DNA of 64,000 nucleotides from Paraescarpia echinospica (lineage: Eukaryota > Annelida > Polychaeta > Sabellida > Siboglinidae): contig CM034543.1 in NCBI GenBank assembly GCA_020002185.1, forward strand, positions 31,237,399 through 31,301,398, read 5' to 3'. The notes under the pieces were generated by a model. It did no database searches and had not been told where the DNA came from. It saw only the letters and a list, made by a program, of their open reading frames with translations. This document shows, piece after piece, positions 9,720-22,802 of the stretch. Every line of letters starts with the position of its first letter. Position 1 is the first letter of the stretch. Position numbers and translations under genes: made by a program.

Positions 9720-12700
9720 CAGTAGGTCAAAAATAAATGTTTAGTTCTAAACAAGTACGTTATGCTGTCTTGTTGTTAGAGACAACAGAAAAGGTTGAGG
9801 TGTGGTCATATATGTTAACAATAAGTTAAATGGCCAATTATGCGAGACAAAATCACTAAGAGTTGATAACGTATTATAATGTGTTACTGTTGAATGTGAA
9901 ATTAACCGAAACAAAACTGCACTAGTTAGTTGTGTGTATATGCGTCCTGGGTATAACATGATATCATTTAATGACAATATTGAACAGATGTTTAGTGGTA
10001 TGCGTTGCACCAAAACCATATATGCAAGTGGTGATTTCAATATAGGTTTGCTTAAATGTGATAGCCATAATGTAACCAAGCAATTTGTACATATGTATAG
10101 TCTTGGTCTATACCCTTTAATTAATAGACCTAGCAGAATTCCTACTGCATCCCTTATAGACAGTAATTTTACTTCTGAATTTGAGTACAAGATTGATTGT
10201 GGTTTATTGGTAAATTACATTAGTGATCTTCCTGTATTTTCTCTGTGCGATTGTACAGTGAAACATAATGTGAACGAAAATTATAACAAGTGTATTCGTC
10301 ATCGTAGCGAAGAAAACATCAATGCAATGCAATGTGACTTTTTGCAAAATTATTGGCATACTGTTATCGGTTGTGAAAATGCAAATATAGTATATGACAA
10401 CTTTCTTCATGATTTTACTCAAATGTACAACTAATTGTCCTGTGTCAACTGTACGACCTAAAGTATTAACAATTAGTTTAAAAAACCGTGGTTTACTAAC
10501 GTACTCAGAAATGAATGTATCAAGAAAAGTCATTTGTATAAAGCATTTCTATCATCCAAATCAACTATCTCGGAAACATATATAAATCATATAAAAATAA
10601 ATTAACATATATTCTCAGATCTATTAAGAAGCAATTATTATAGCAGTTTACTCGCACAGATAAAAAAAACATTGCTGGCACCTGGAAAGTACTTAAAACT
10701 CTAATGGGAACACCTCGCTTAGGACATTACTACCTAGATCACTTTGTTAATAAAGGCGTGACCATTAATAAAAAGGAAGATGTAGCGAACATGTTTAACA
10801 TTTATTTTACTAATATCGATCCGGTGCTGTCATAGGATATAACGGCACCAACAAAGGTTTCTATTTATGACTATCTAGAAAACATAAATAATCAAATTTT
10901 ATTTCTAACTCCAGTTAAAGAAGAGGAAGTTATCCGAGCTGTGAACAATTGGGAACGTAAGATATCCACATATTGAATTAACCTAAGTATGCATTTGGTA
11001 AAAAACAGTTATTATCTCCATTGCAAAACCTATCACTTATATTTGTAATTTATCTTTCACTACTGGAGTATTTCCAGAGAAAATTAAAATAGCCAAGGTT
11101 ATCCCACTATTTAAGTCTGGGAATAAGTATATGTGCATTAATTATAAGCCTATTTCAGTATTACCACAATTCTCAAAAATATTAGTAAAAGTGTTCAGTT
11201 CTCGATTAGATAGCTTTATTACCAAACATAAACTGACAAACCCAAGCCAATATGGATTTCAAAAAAATATATCAACATGTCACGCACTAATAGATCTTGT
11301 TGATTGAATAACCCAATCATTGGATGCAAAAATATGCTATCGGTATTTTTATTGATTTCAAAAAGGCATTTGACACCGTCAATCACAAACTGTTATGTAA
11401 AAAAATTGAATTTCTTGGTATCCGTGGTGTGGCATTTAACTGGTTAAATAGTTATCTAGAAAACAGAAAACAGTTTGTGTCCATTGACAAATGTAATTCT
11501 GCTGTGCGCAATATTTCATGTGGCGTCCCACAGGGTTCGATCTTGGGCCCCTTATTTTTCTTTCTATACGTTAATGATCTCTGTAACATATCTAATCTTG
11601 TAAAATACATTCTCTTTGCAGACGATACTAATATCTTTTATGTAAATAGTAACATCAATAAACTAAACGAAACATTATGTAACGTAAGTCGTTAAATAAT
11701 TATCTAGACTGCAGAAAACACTTCTTTTGTCCATTGACAAATATAATTCTGCTGTGCGCAGTATTTCATGTGGTTTCCCACAGGGTTCGATCTTGGGCCC
11801 CAAACTATTCATTCGATATATTATACTATGTGTAACATATCTAATCTAGTAAAAGACATCCTGTTTGCACATGATACTAGTATTTTTTATACAAATTGTA
11901 ACATCAATGAACAAAACGAAACAGTATGTAATGGACCAAATGTATACATGGTTTGCAGTAAATAAATTAACTCTGAACATATATGAAACCACTTATATAT
12001 TATTTGGAAATCGTATGCTCAACAAAGAAGTTAATATAAAAATACGAAATGGTATCGATAGAGTAAGGGTCACCAAGTTTCTGGGTGTATTTAGTGATGA
12101 TCTACTAAATTGGAAAGCTCATATAAAATACATACAATCAAAACTTTCAAAAAGTACAGTTATGATGCGTAGATGCAATCATCAACTTGATAGATTAGTA
12201 GACGTATTTTAATCAGTTCTCTCTTCTTGCCGTATTTAAATTACTGTGCAAATGTATGGGGAAACACGTACCCAACAAATACTAACTGTATTTTTTTATT
12301 ACAAAAAAGGGTAATCCGCATTATATTTGGTGCAAGACGTTTCGATCATACAAACTCACTTTTCCAACAATTACATGTTCTAAAATTTACGGATATCATA
12401 GAAATTAAAACTTTATTATGTATGTACAAAGCTTCTATAGCTGTTCAGTGTTTGTTTACTAGATGGGAAGTAACAATGCGAGCTAATCATGACTTAGAAC
12501 GACAGAGAGTCTGTTCTACCATGCGATCAGTGTTGCTTTGCGTAAAGGGTGTGCAATTGTGGAATTCTCTATGTGATCATTTAAAAACTACTAATACTAT
12601 TATTGCATTTAAGCGTGAATGCAAGAACGTTTTATTTAAGAAATATATGGTTAATGAGATCTAAACAAAATCACCCACAAATATAATGATGCCATTGAGG

Positions 12701-13030
12701 AAACTACAATATTTGTAAAGATGTGTACTTGTCAGATACTTTAAATTTTGATGATGCATATATTCCTAATTAGGAAGGACATATTTGAATTGTAGAGTAA
12801 CTCGGGCTTATAATGAGAACCACGTATAACACTGCATAGCAATAATTGTCATAGAAACCTGCCGATAATGTAAATGATGTAAAAATATGTTCAACTTGAT
12901 ATAGTACTACGAAACGGCAAGATCTAGTAAAATCTGATAAAGTGAGGCACATAGATGATGAAACTGTTTGAAAATTATATGATAATGACTAAATAAGTAT
13001 TAGTGATCGTTACTATTATTATTATTATGT
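9720..13030 (+). mobile_element. Decayed non-LTR retrotransposon (CR1/Jockey-like), 5'-truncated
   Basis: Order matches an ORF2. Endonuclease remnants at 9760-10440 include GDFNIGLLKCD. RT fragments at 11090-11690 read FIDFKKAFDTVNHKLL, SCGVPQGSILGPL and FADDTN. Thumb and C-terminal pieces are at 11865-12212 and 12227-12664 (LQKRVIRIIFGARR, VQLWNSLCDHL). Multiple frameshifts and stops make it inactive. The RT core is partly duplicated in tandem (see the repeat at 11447-11945). The 3' end is taken near the (ATT)n at 13010-13030. It begins almost directly after the orphan promoter. Confidence 0.85.
11447..11945 (+). repeat. ~250-bp tandem duplication inside an RT domain
   Basis: Positions 11447-11695 recur at 11696-11945 with divergence. 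Both contain CACAGGGTTCGATCTTGGGC and a TAATCT..TAAAA..CAT..TTTGCA block. The first copy keeps FADDT; the second reads FAHDT, losing the first catalytic Asp. Confidence 0.8.
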
Positions 13031-13259
13031 ACACTTTCGCATGGCAGACGTGGTGTGGTTCGCGTCTGTTTGGCTTTTGCCATTCCACTCGAAATGTATA
13101 TTAGTGTTAATAGATATAAATAAATTCAATATAATTATAAATAAATTAATATATAAATATATAATTAAAATGTCCATATGATAAGAAACGTTAAACATAC
13201 TTGTTAAAAAATCAATAGAAACTGCACTAAAATATAATAAATATGTAAATAAATAAATA

Positions 13260-13620
13260 ATTGATAATATCAATTCCACGGACTCATACGATGCTTTCTT
13301 ATTTTGAAATATTCCGCCCAAACTCTCGCCACTGTACACGGTCGAGTGCGCGCAGAGCGTCGACGTCGACGGGGCAACGTAGTGTATGATGTATGCGTCG
13401 CAGGTCCGAGCTCAACGCCGTCGGCAGAGTCGTCTGCGGTCGTGACACCTGTGTCCACGGCGAGATGGTTGCCGTTCGCTCGCTCAGCGGGTGCATCGGG
13501 TACGGAGCACGTGCCTGAATAAACTCCATCTTGCAGTTATTACGGCTTCGGTGAAGGGAAAGCATCGACAACGGTGTTACAGTGCCTCGTTAGAAATGCG
13601 ATGTGGCCACTTTATTAGTG
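13260..13620. other. GC-rich island with minus-strand open frame, unrecognised
   Basis: GC content rises sharply above the flanks. A 90-codon minus-strand frame (13299-13571) ends with RALDRVQWREFGRN. It may be a fragment of a retroelement or an exon, but no splice signals decide this. Confidence 0.25.
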
Positions 13621-13784
13621 ATCAACAGGATGATCATTGTATTGTGAATTTTTAGTGTATAAGACATATTTTAACTTAAAACCAGAGGACATTTTCCTGA
13701 AATGAGCAAACTCGAGCTCGGAAAATAGTTATTTATTGATGTTTACGTTCGTATAGTTTTGTTTTTATGTTAGCACTAGCACCA

Positions 13785-14288
13785 TCTCTCCAACAACAAA
13801 CCTGTTTGACAATGTATGACATATTGACATGTTTGAAATGTACTACACATAACTAGATGCGCTGATTGCGTGTTTCTGTATATATATATATATATATTGA
13901 TACTCTAACTTTGGGGGCATGTGATTGTATCTCCTCCGATGAGCTGAGGACCACTCGCCACTTTCTATGTTGATTCGTTGCGTTGAACCATTGGCCTCTG
14001 CTCTACCAATTTGTGGTGTATTTCAAACACAAAAATGGTTCTGTTTAGTTATTTCCTTTTCCGATGAAACGTTCGATTTACCTGGACATTATTGTCACCA
14101 GCATGGAATGTTGTAATTCATCTCTCCAACGTCAAACCTGTTTGACACTGTGTGACATTTTGACATGTTTGAAACGTGCTACACATAAGTAGATGCGCTG
14201 ATTGTGTGTTTATGCATTTATATACTGATACTCTAACTTTGTGGGCAGTGTGATTGTATTTCCTCCCAAGTTCTGAGGACCACTCATT
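13785..14288. repeat. Direct repeat of ~165 bp, two copies
   Basis: 13785-13957 and 14118-14288 share CTCTCCAAC, AAACCTGTTTGACA, TTGACATGTTTGAAA, AGATGCGCTGATTG and GATACTCTAACTTT in the same order, with indels. No coding content was seen between or in them. Confidence 0.8.
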
Positions 14289-14764
14289 ATAACAAAACTG
14301 GAACTTGCAAAGATGTATATGCTGTGTGTCCAGATATTTATTAAGAGGATAGTGTATATTTAAATTACAAACTTTCATCATGTAAAGCGTGTACGTAAAC
14401 ATGCACTTGTACGGCCAGGAGCTTGAACTACAAGTATACATTCCAATCTACATACGTTAACAGGTTCAGCTCTTCGATATTGGAATAGGACTGTAGATAG
14501 TTATGCAAACGACCGGCACAATAACGTGGTGGTTAATGCATTTTTGTTTGGTTCGTTGCAGTTAGATTTATCTGTATCTATTCAGTTTCAATTAAGATGC
14601 GAATAGCGGGCTTTAAAAGTAAATGACAGCATGATTTAGCATGGTTGATATGTCGATGGGAATTACTGTTAGTAATGAACATCTCGCTATTAGGAGGCTG
14701 TTTTTGGTGAATCAGGTAAGCGTCAGTATTCCCTTAGCAAAACGTTTTAAACATTTGTATAGAA

Positions 14765-14868
<104 letters not shown>

Positions 14869-15114
14869 CTATACATATATACATTATGTAATTTCTGTAT
14901 AATTCCATAACAATTTATGTGGCTATAAAATAATTATATGGAATATTCAATATATAGTTATATAGATTTGTTATGGCAACTTAAATTTCTACAGAATATT
15001 CCATATAATATTATATTTAATTATATATATTTTGTTATGACCCTATCATTTTATAGCGTACCACAGACATTCCGTAGAATTCCATTGTATAAAGTAATTT
15101 ATAGAAAATACACC

Positions 15115-15755
15115 ACAACAACATATATATTCTATGGAAAATATTCAATATATTTTTCGCTAAAGCACAGCCCAATGATACGTCTAGGTGTGCTACTAAT
15201 TATCGAACTCCGTTTTCTCGTGCAAATGTATCCTTTGTGGAATTTGGTTCCACCTTAGACGTTTTTCTCAAATATATTTCATTTAAATTGTTTTGTTTGT
15301 AAAAACAGCAGCGTTTCAAAACGTGCCTCGCCAAATGTGCAACAAGACAACTGCACCAAAATAGTCCTTCGAAAACGAGACATGTCCCGTGTTCACACCT
15401 GCGCTCAATAAATAATATGTAGTTGTAGCGGTACAAAGGACAACACGGTGGGTGGCTGTGTGTTTTCTGTCATAACTTGTCCCCGGTGCTAAAGTTCACG
15501 TTGGTTGCAGGAACATACATCTTAATAGTCAATTCCAGATGTTTTGAAAAAACGTAAAACGGTGTCGTCTCACGAAGGAAACCGACTAGTTATTGTTCCG
15601 GTAGCTAGCCTAACATTATTTTTAATTATACAATTTTCTTTACAAAGTTCTCGTTTACCACGGTATTTTCAACGAAATTCTGGTTCTTAATAAGATGCCT
15701 AGACATAATATAGAGATACACTAACTGAAAATGTACGTGTATGAGAACCGTGAAG
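15115..15755. repeat. Dispersed repeat, copy 2
   Basis: Colinear with 6490-7360, including an AT-rich lead-in (TATTCTATGGAA), the AAAACAGCAGCGTT block and a block ending GAGAACCGTGA. Confidence 0.6.
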
Positions 15756-15819
15756 AAAATATGTACAACCAGCGTTCGACATAACTGCGGGCCCGCAATT
15801 TTCTGTCTGGTCCGCTACT

Positions 15820-16074
15820 GCCACAAATCACAGCCCAGGTTGCCCTGCGCGGTTTCTGGAGATATCTGCTGATCTTGCCATAGTTTTGTTAGCGAAGAAC
15901 AGACAGGTACTACGAGAAAAGCGCTACAGCGATGTGTTCCGGAAGCATGGGTTGAAGATTAGTGTGGACACAAGGCACGCGGTTGGTCACCAGAAAGAGG
16001 GGTCGGACATCATATTGGAGGTGAAAGATATAAAGCATGCGGGTGCCATTGCGTACATTGGTGGACTGGTGTAG
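15820..16074 (+). CDS. Unrecognised open reading frame (possible exon or element fragment)
   Basis: An open frame of about 80 codons ends at TAG 16072-16074 and contains VLREKRYSDVFRKHG, TRHAVGHQKEGSDII and AGAIAYIGGLV. Amino-acid composition and GC are coding-like compared with the flanks, but no family is recognised, and neither a start nor a splice site is compelling. It could be a piece of a decayed element. Confidence 0.3.
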   Translation, partial: ATNHSPGCPARFLEISADLAIVLLAKNRQVLREKRYSDVFRKHGLKISVDTRHAVGHQKEGSDIILEVKDIKHAGAIAYIGGLV

Positions 16075-16269
16075 TGATTACCAATGATATTCCTGTCTTC
16101 ACCGGTTTTGATTGGATGAACCATATGATATCAATAAACAATTCCAAGAACATGCAGTTAGGCCGTTAGCCTCCGTCCACCTTCACTATTACCTACTATC
16201 ACGTGTTTACTATTTAGTACGGCAGATAAGTGAAAAATCGTGGACTTTTTTTTATAAAACATGAAACTT

Positions 16270-16570
16270 TGGACATGGTAAGTAAACACCAATGGAAAGA
16301 TACTGAAACCACGGGGCATCTCTGACTTTGCCCTGGACGCGAACTATTCGAACTACATCACATACAGCTTTTACTGTTGTGTCTAAGTTTAAGTTTTCCG
16401 GGGTACCGATTTCAAATATACTACTTTTGATCTTGTCCGACATTCATATCCTCCATTTATAAAAATGACGCCCATTAAACCAATGTTTTTCATGTCTTCA
16501 AAAGTACAATAATTAACTTTTGACCTTGTCCGATATCCATATAGCAGACATTTTATTAATGATGACAACA
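16270..16570. repeat. Degenerate copies of the palindrome-ladder repeat
   Basis: Shares CTTGTCCGACATTCATATCC, GGGGCATCTCTGA and a CCATTTATAAAAATG-type palindrome with the repeats at 19985-20650, in reverse orientation relative to the left arm. Two units are visible. Confidence 0.6.
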
Positions 16571-16617
16571 TTCAACAAATGTAGGTTTATATTCAGAAAA
16601 GTATGTCATACTCACTT

Positions 16618-17060
16618 TTATGGTGCTTCACATTTCCCGCCACATTTGCACATTTCAGTGCAGCACAGTTCCGCCTTTCTGCAGGTACAGGTGTTCGGCT
16701 TACAGCCTTTCAAACAGCCACACGTCAACAATTCCCGAAGGCTTGCGAGGTTAGCAGTAATGTTGTCCACAACGGTGTCCAACTTTCTCCTCGTGATGTC
16801 TATCCCCATCCCCATGGATATGGTATGTCTGGCTGTGGATGAAGTAGGTTTGTTGTCCTCCAATTGTGCCCTCCTTGATGAGCTGCACGCTTGGTGTGTT
16901 GAAGTAGTGTGGCGCCTGTCGGTGAAATGTGACTGATTTTTTTCCCTTTCTGCGTGAACAGTTACCTTCTAATTTCATCCACATTCACTTGACTGCTTGT
17001 TCGGTTGTACATATCTTCCTTGTTCACAAAACGGATTGCCACACTCTTGAAATGTCGTTG

Positions 17061-17121
<61 letters not shown>

Positions 17122-19560
17122 TATAACATCCTTGAGAAACTTTGTCTGGATGTTAGTAGATTGTTCGTGGTGACCATGTACATCATCGTATGTTGTTGAC
17201 TCTATGGAAGATTCAAATTCCACGATGAACCGCGCCATCTCTGGACCGGATACCATCCATCGGTGAAGTGCAGCAGGGTCTTCGGTCAAACCCACTGCAC
17301 CACCGCCCCCTTTACTGTGGCGTTATTTTGTTCATACGCTTGATCGATCGCCATCTTCGAGAACAAACATGATGTCTTTGTGATAACGAAGCCAGAGTTT
17401 ACGGCGAACTTTTCATGCACAGCTTTATGTGTGTCTGCTAAGGAACTCATATATCGAATGTGAACGGGGGGAGGAGGGGTTACTTGGCATAGTGCACACG
17501 GCCCAGGGCGAAAAACTGTAGTGCTAGAATGGTCAGTGTTTTCACGTACTGGTCGAAGTCACCGACTCTGATGAATCTCACAAATAACAGGAGAGTCAGC
17601 TGAAGGTGAACAATTATGAACCACAACTTGAACTGTGACACACGTGTCGCCATCTCTGCGCACCAGCTGCCGAAATCGAGATCATCTGCCCCATTCTGGG
17701 TGTACTCCATGTAAGTGTGACGCAGACTATCCACTTCCCTTCAAGAGATCACCGATCATGCTTAGAATCGCTATCAATGTGCAGCCCGCCCAGCATTAAC
17801 ACGAACTTGCTCTCTCTCCGTGCGTGTCTATCCAAGTCCACTGTATCTGTTTCGCCATAGCATACAGCGGCTGGTCATGGCGATAACCGGTACCTGGTCA
17901 AGGTTCAGAATGCTGACGGCTGTCTTGATGACATCTACGGTGTGACGAATCATTGGCACAGAAGCACATTCATCGTAGAACAGCTGCAGCAAGGCGGACA
18001 CGCAGGGCTTCACATTTTCCACCCGCTCATTGAGTTTACTAGCGTGGTATGCAGCCCACGACACCGACTTCTGTATACTCACTTCACTGGTGTGGACTCG
18101 TTCCATGTGTTGTAACCAGCCTTGCTCCGATTCAGGTAATCCGGTTTCCCCCGGGTTGGTGTCGATGGCCTTTGTTTTGTCACGTTTTGGTACTGACGTT
18201 GACATTCGTCCTGTTGACAAATGTAGAACGTTTGCATATGACGATGGCAACTCGGCAACAATTAATTTGTTCCGAGCAGCAATCGGGATTGCTGAAGATA
18301 GCTCCTTCACCACGCGGCGGTCGACCCGACCGTTTGCTTCTGAAACAGTGAAATTCCTGTTCCATGGAACGATCCTCGTCGAGCTCGTTTGGTGGTCACT
18401 GTTATCCACTGCAGCTGTAGTGAACAATATCTTCTTCAGTTGTGACGGACAAACAGCTTCCAATTCATGGTACTGCTGCACTATATTGTTCCTAGTTGAG
18501 ATGAGATTTGGAGCACCCGGTCGACACAGACATTACCAGGTGGAACATTGTATCAACGAGCTCTCGCTTCCTGGTTTTCGTGTGGAGAACTACTCCCATA
18601 GAAACTGGCAGTGGTGGCTCTCGCAGTGGGCTGTGTCTCGACGAACTGCGTTCCTCCAATGGACGAGACAAGCAGTTGTACACAAGAAGCTGTCCAATGG
18701 CTACATATCTCTGGAGGTACAACGCATACATGTTAGCTTGGACTTTTTATGTTTGGTCCATAGTGCATCATGTTTATCAAGGTTAGCGGCAATCCACGTA
18801 CCGAATCCACTTGACAATCTTTACCAAACGAGCCACCACCTTATATGCAGTTTCTTTCTAGTATTTGTTTCCTGACAATTTTGGCAGCCCGAGCGAGAAT
18901 GAAAGCTTCATCTTCTGCATATCTGCCACACGCTTTCATGAAGGCGCTTCCCGCATCACAGTTCATGACTAGAACAACGTATCGACCGTTCATCAGTGCA
19001 CACAGCTCAGGGAAGTTACCAAGGATTTGTTGTATACACCTTGCAGAATGAACAGTGGCTGTCACGTCACCTAGTTGTTGTAGTCGATTCCTGTACAAGT
19101 TAACAAGGATGGCTAATTTGAAAACTGGAGCTACACGAACATCTTCACATTCTGATATGTGTTCATCGATGGACGAAATTAGTTCTGCAAAAGCACGTCC
19201 TCGGATGATATCCAACAAGTTTTCTGATTTTGAAGAAACCAAACATCGCCAAACATCGTTATGTTCAACTTCAGTCGATATGTATTGTGAAAGCTGGTTT
19301 TTTTTAGACTCAAGGTTGCCGCCACGCCAGTTCCATTACGTAACAGAGAAATATATACGGTTTTGGGAAGAACGCCGAGATTTTGAAAGGCTGATAGGTT
19401 CTCGGCAATGTTTATGTAACCAGCTTCAATGGTTTCAGTCGACGTGGACGCTGCTAAACCCGGGCAACGGAGTTCTTCACCACTTTTTGTCTGACAAATG
19501 ATGCATTGTTACCAGTCTATGGTGTCTACGTTTGATTTAGCAGGAACGTTACTGGGGTTT
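16618..19560 (-). pseudogene. Broken gene of the uncharacterised CXC-terminal protein family
   Basis: Reading the minus strand from 19560 down, homologous blocks come in the order I remember for this large orphan family. An N-terminal zinc-like domain (CIICQTKSG, EELRCPGL, GYINIAENLSAFQ) carries an in-frame stop at 19509-19511. Next are 18841-19242 (IDEHISECEDVRVAPVFKLA), 18492-18731 (LHTKTRKRELVDTMFHL) and 17828-18481 (ELEAVCPSQLKKILFTTAA, VDNSDH). Then come 17480-17734 (FFALGRVHYA), 16975-17295 (GLTEDPAALHRWMVSGPE, HHEQ, FQECGNPFCEQG) and a C-terminal cysteine cluster at 16618-16863 (CGCLKGCKPNTCTCRKAELC). At least four frame changes plus a TA microsatellite inside a conserved block show it is dead or a chain of mis-joined exons. 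The family's function is unknown; its copy number suggests a mobile-element link. Its 5' end overlaps the left arm of the inverted duplication. Confidence 0.72.
17063..17124. repeat. (TA)n microsatellite inside the CXC-family pseudogene
   Basis: About 60 bp of TA repeats separate the conserved HHEQ...F and FQECGNPF blocks, which are normally close together in the family. Confidence 0.95.
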
Positions 19561-22500
19561 ATCATTTGATGCTTTTTTGAGTTCATTTTCACAATTATGC
19601 AAGACCTCCGAATATTATCTCCTGGTATAGTCTTAGATCTACTACTAATACAGCATGCTTACCATTCTCGTCATACATATCTACACATATAAGACAGAGT
19701 TGTATTGAAACAAACATGCAAAACGGTGATTATTTATGTTGTTTCCTATTGATAGATGGCTTATAAACTGTTTAGTGCTATTTGAGGTGCAGTCAGGGCT
19801 CGGATTTTATCGGATAATGTGGTTTCGGCAGGTATCATTTCTACACTTGGTGGATACGAATATCGCAGAAGGTAAACATTTTAATAATTGAAATGACTAT
19901 CCCCAACCCTGCATTTTGACATCAACGTTATGGCTAGATGTAACGCATTTCTTAAGATCTAGAAACAATTGTTTTGAAGGGCGTCATATTTAAAATGGAT
20001 GATTCTAATGTCAGAGAAATATCAAATGAAACCAGTTAAATGTGAGATCCAAATATGATTACCTATATTTTGACTCCAATATAACTGCTCTACGTTGCGT
20101 AGTTCTTGACATATCGGGAAATTCGTTTTCACATCAGCCATCTTTAAAAATGGCTGACATGTATGTCGCTAATTTATATAAGAAACATATATGAAGTTGT
20201 CACCCCGGAAGATCTGTATTTGGACAGATACATAACAGTTCTATAATTAATGTAGAATGTAATTCCTGAGGAATGGAAATAATTGGTTTGGTCGGCTGCC
20301 ATTTTCAAAATGGCGGACATGAATTTCAACATGGGTGAAATGCAAACCATAATTGAATAAATTGAAATCGCTGTCCACACATCTTTATTTTTGTCATTAA
20401 CAATACGTCTCTTGCTGACGTAGTTATGAGATATGGGGACAATAGTATCGATGGCCGCTATCTTTTAAAAATGGCGGATGTGAATGTCGGACAAGGTCAC
20501 AGGTAAAATAGGTGCTTCTGAAAACCTATATTTTGAGCCCAAGATGACAGCTCTGTATGACGCAGTTCTCAATATATGAGGAGTATTAGTTTTGGCGGCC
20601 ATTCTAAAAATGCCAGCCAACGACTCCCATGGCAAATTCAGAGATGCCCCGGGGTCTAAATATTTTTGTCTTTTGTCTTGATAACTTCTAACAATGTGCT
20701 AAGTTTCGTACTTTTATTAAAAAGTGCACGATTCATTAAAATCATGCAGTGATATGCTGTACTAATTTGAATGTTTTGTATTCATTTTAACGTTTGGTTG
20801 CTTTAGATTTATTAAACGCAGTTTGGTAGTATACCTTCAACGTTGTTATTCGAGCCTTAAAATCCTTTGTCGGGCTAGCGACATTGTCAGGTTACATCCT
20901 CGGTTGGCCATTTTGAGACTTATGTTGGACGCTGTGTGAAACGACATCAATGTGTGCGGCGGTTACATCAGAACTACAAAAACCGATGTACACGTTCGCT
21001 ATAATTTGCAAGTTCGTTGACATTCTGTGGTGATTCTAAACTTATTATGTACAAATTGTAACACAATGATACTTTAAATCAACCTTTCTTGCGTCATTGT
21101 GAGACAGTAGAAGGCGATAGATCAGCCAATGGATGTCGAAATTCAAATATTTGTGTCTACATCCCAATCATCATATGTGATATCAGCCATGATTGGTACA
21201 AACCTAAACCTACAAAACTGAAATTGTAATGAGATGATTAAATAAAGGTCTCAGCCATACTTATGTTGCAAGTTCACAATTACATGATGCGTAAATTGCG
21301 CGCACTTACTGTTGCTATAGAGTTATAGTTATATGTCAATTCCATAATGTACTGCAATACTATGCTAAATAAAACCACGATATCACATTAGAATCCATCC
21401 ATAAAGTATGTAACGCTAGTTTTGTGACGTTTTGTGAAACCATCCCATCAATCGTAACGCTTCGTGACGCACGAAATGTAACTTGCATAAATCATACAAA
21501 GTCTCTCTCTTAGCGCTTATTGGGAAGAGTTAAATTAAGTATGGTTTGGTACGAATTAGAAAGAATTAAACTAAATATGATCAGTGGCATTTAGTGACAT
21601 AAAACACTTGCAAATATACACACATGACGTTGTATATCTTAAACTACCGTGTCCACTACGATATTGACGTTAAGAAGTTGGGGAAGTACACACATGCACA
21701 CCGATGAACTCACGCAAATATTAAACATAATGTTGCACAAAGTGTGCTACATTTAAAAGAAACGAATTGATAAACGACCAACACAATCTGATAAGACTGT
21801 ACATACATTTTATATGCTCACCTGATAATTATTTTTGTGGCATTGTGTATGATATTGAACGAATACGACACGTGCTGAAAACAAGCTTTCCATGGATGTA
21901 ATGGTTAGATCTGATGAAACTGCCAACACGCAGCTAAAATATTCATGAGAGCCATTCTTTCGGCATGTTTTGAAATGTTTGTCAGATACAGACACAGAAT
22001 GCGGTTTCCCAGAATGTTTGTAAACGTTGTTCGTTATGACGTGAATTAAAAACTATTTTCTGTGTTAACACAAATTATGTCTTCAACACAGTAATATTTG
22101 GAAAACATAACGGTTTACGTTTCATCAGAAGGGTTCTAGATTGTTCCTTGACATGTTGTTGTCCAAGATGCAAGTTATTTAGGGGGGAACAATATCGCAC
22201 ATACATATGCTAGCTTGATTATAGTTAGACGCTATTGCACAAATTCACATTTAATTTAAGTCAAGCTTTGCCTAACAACATTTTGTGCATATAACATTTG
22301 TTTCACTTAGACAACTTTATGCTATGTTTACATTTTAATAACAATTGGACCTGCAATTTCATCAAAATATATGATGGATTATTCGGCAGCTGCATTGGTT
22401 TGACATTCCATTTGTGTAGTTTGTCGAACCATGTTGACAGGCAACAGGTCACATTATAGATATGTCTTTTGTTGCTTTTTGTTCAATAACGTTATTTAAG

Positions 22501-22802
22501 TATGTTTCTTGCTTTGGTTGAAATGTGATTGGTCTTGACTAAATAATGTTCTACATACAATGTTATCACTGATTTTGGTTTTAGGATAAAGCCAAAGAAA
22601 AGCTTACTGCTTCCGCCGACAACGAAGTTGAACGCACAGACATTAGGTGTCAGCATAAGTGGTGCGCCGGTTAGCGAACCGCTGCAAATTTTCACGAGCC
22701 CCCTGTCCGCCGCCACTGCATCGATGTCGAAGACAGACGAGCGCCCACCTGGTTGTGGTATATACAAAGAGATCGAAGAGAAGCCGTCCCCGCCACGAAG
22801 TG
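19404..22802 (+). repeat. Left arm of a 3,399-bp inverted duplication
   Basis: Every position x in this arm pairs with 48601-x in 25799-29197, with no net insertion or deletion. At least five mismatches were found (19665, 20318, 21318, 21434, 21535 and their mirrors). At both edges coding sequence runs on past the arm here: the CXC-family N-terminus at 19404 and the Pro/Ser-rich frame at 22802. The mirror copy is cut at the same points, so this arm looks like the source copy. Confidence 0.97.
19985..20640. repeat. Palindrome ladder: ~150-bp tandem units centred on CCATTTTTAAAAATGG-type palindromes
   Basis: Five palindromes at about 19987, 20138, 20300, 20455 and 20598 (for example CAGCCATCTTTAAAAATGGC) are spaced roughly 143-162 bp and are followed by related text (GACAT.TGAATGT, then ATATTTTGA..CC). 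The mirror set lies at about 27960-28616. Isolated relatives occur at 16450 and at 58060-58890. Confidence 0.75.

Noticed and set aside
18030..18875. 281-codon plus-strand open frame
   Set aside because: Antisense shadow of the minus-strand CXC-family pseudogene, whose blocks match a known family in the opposite strand.
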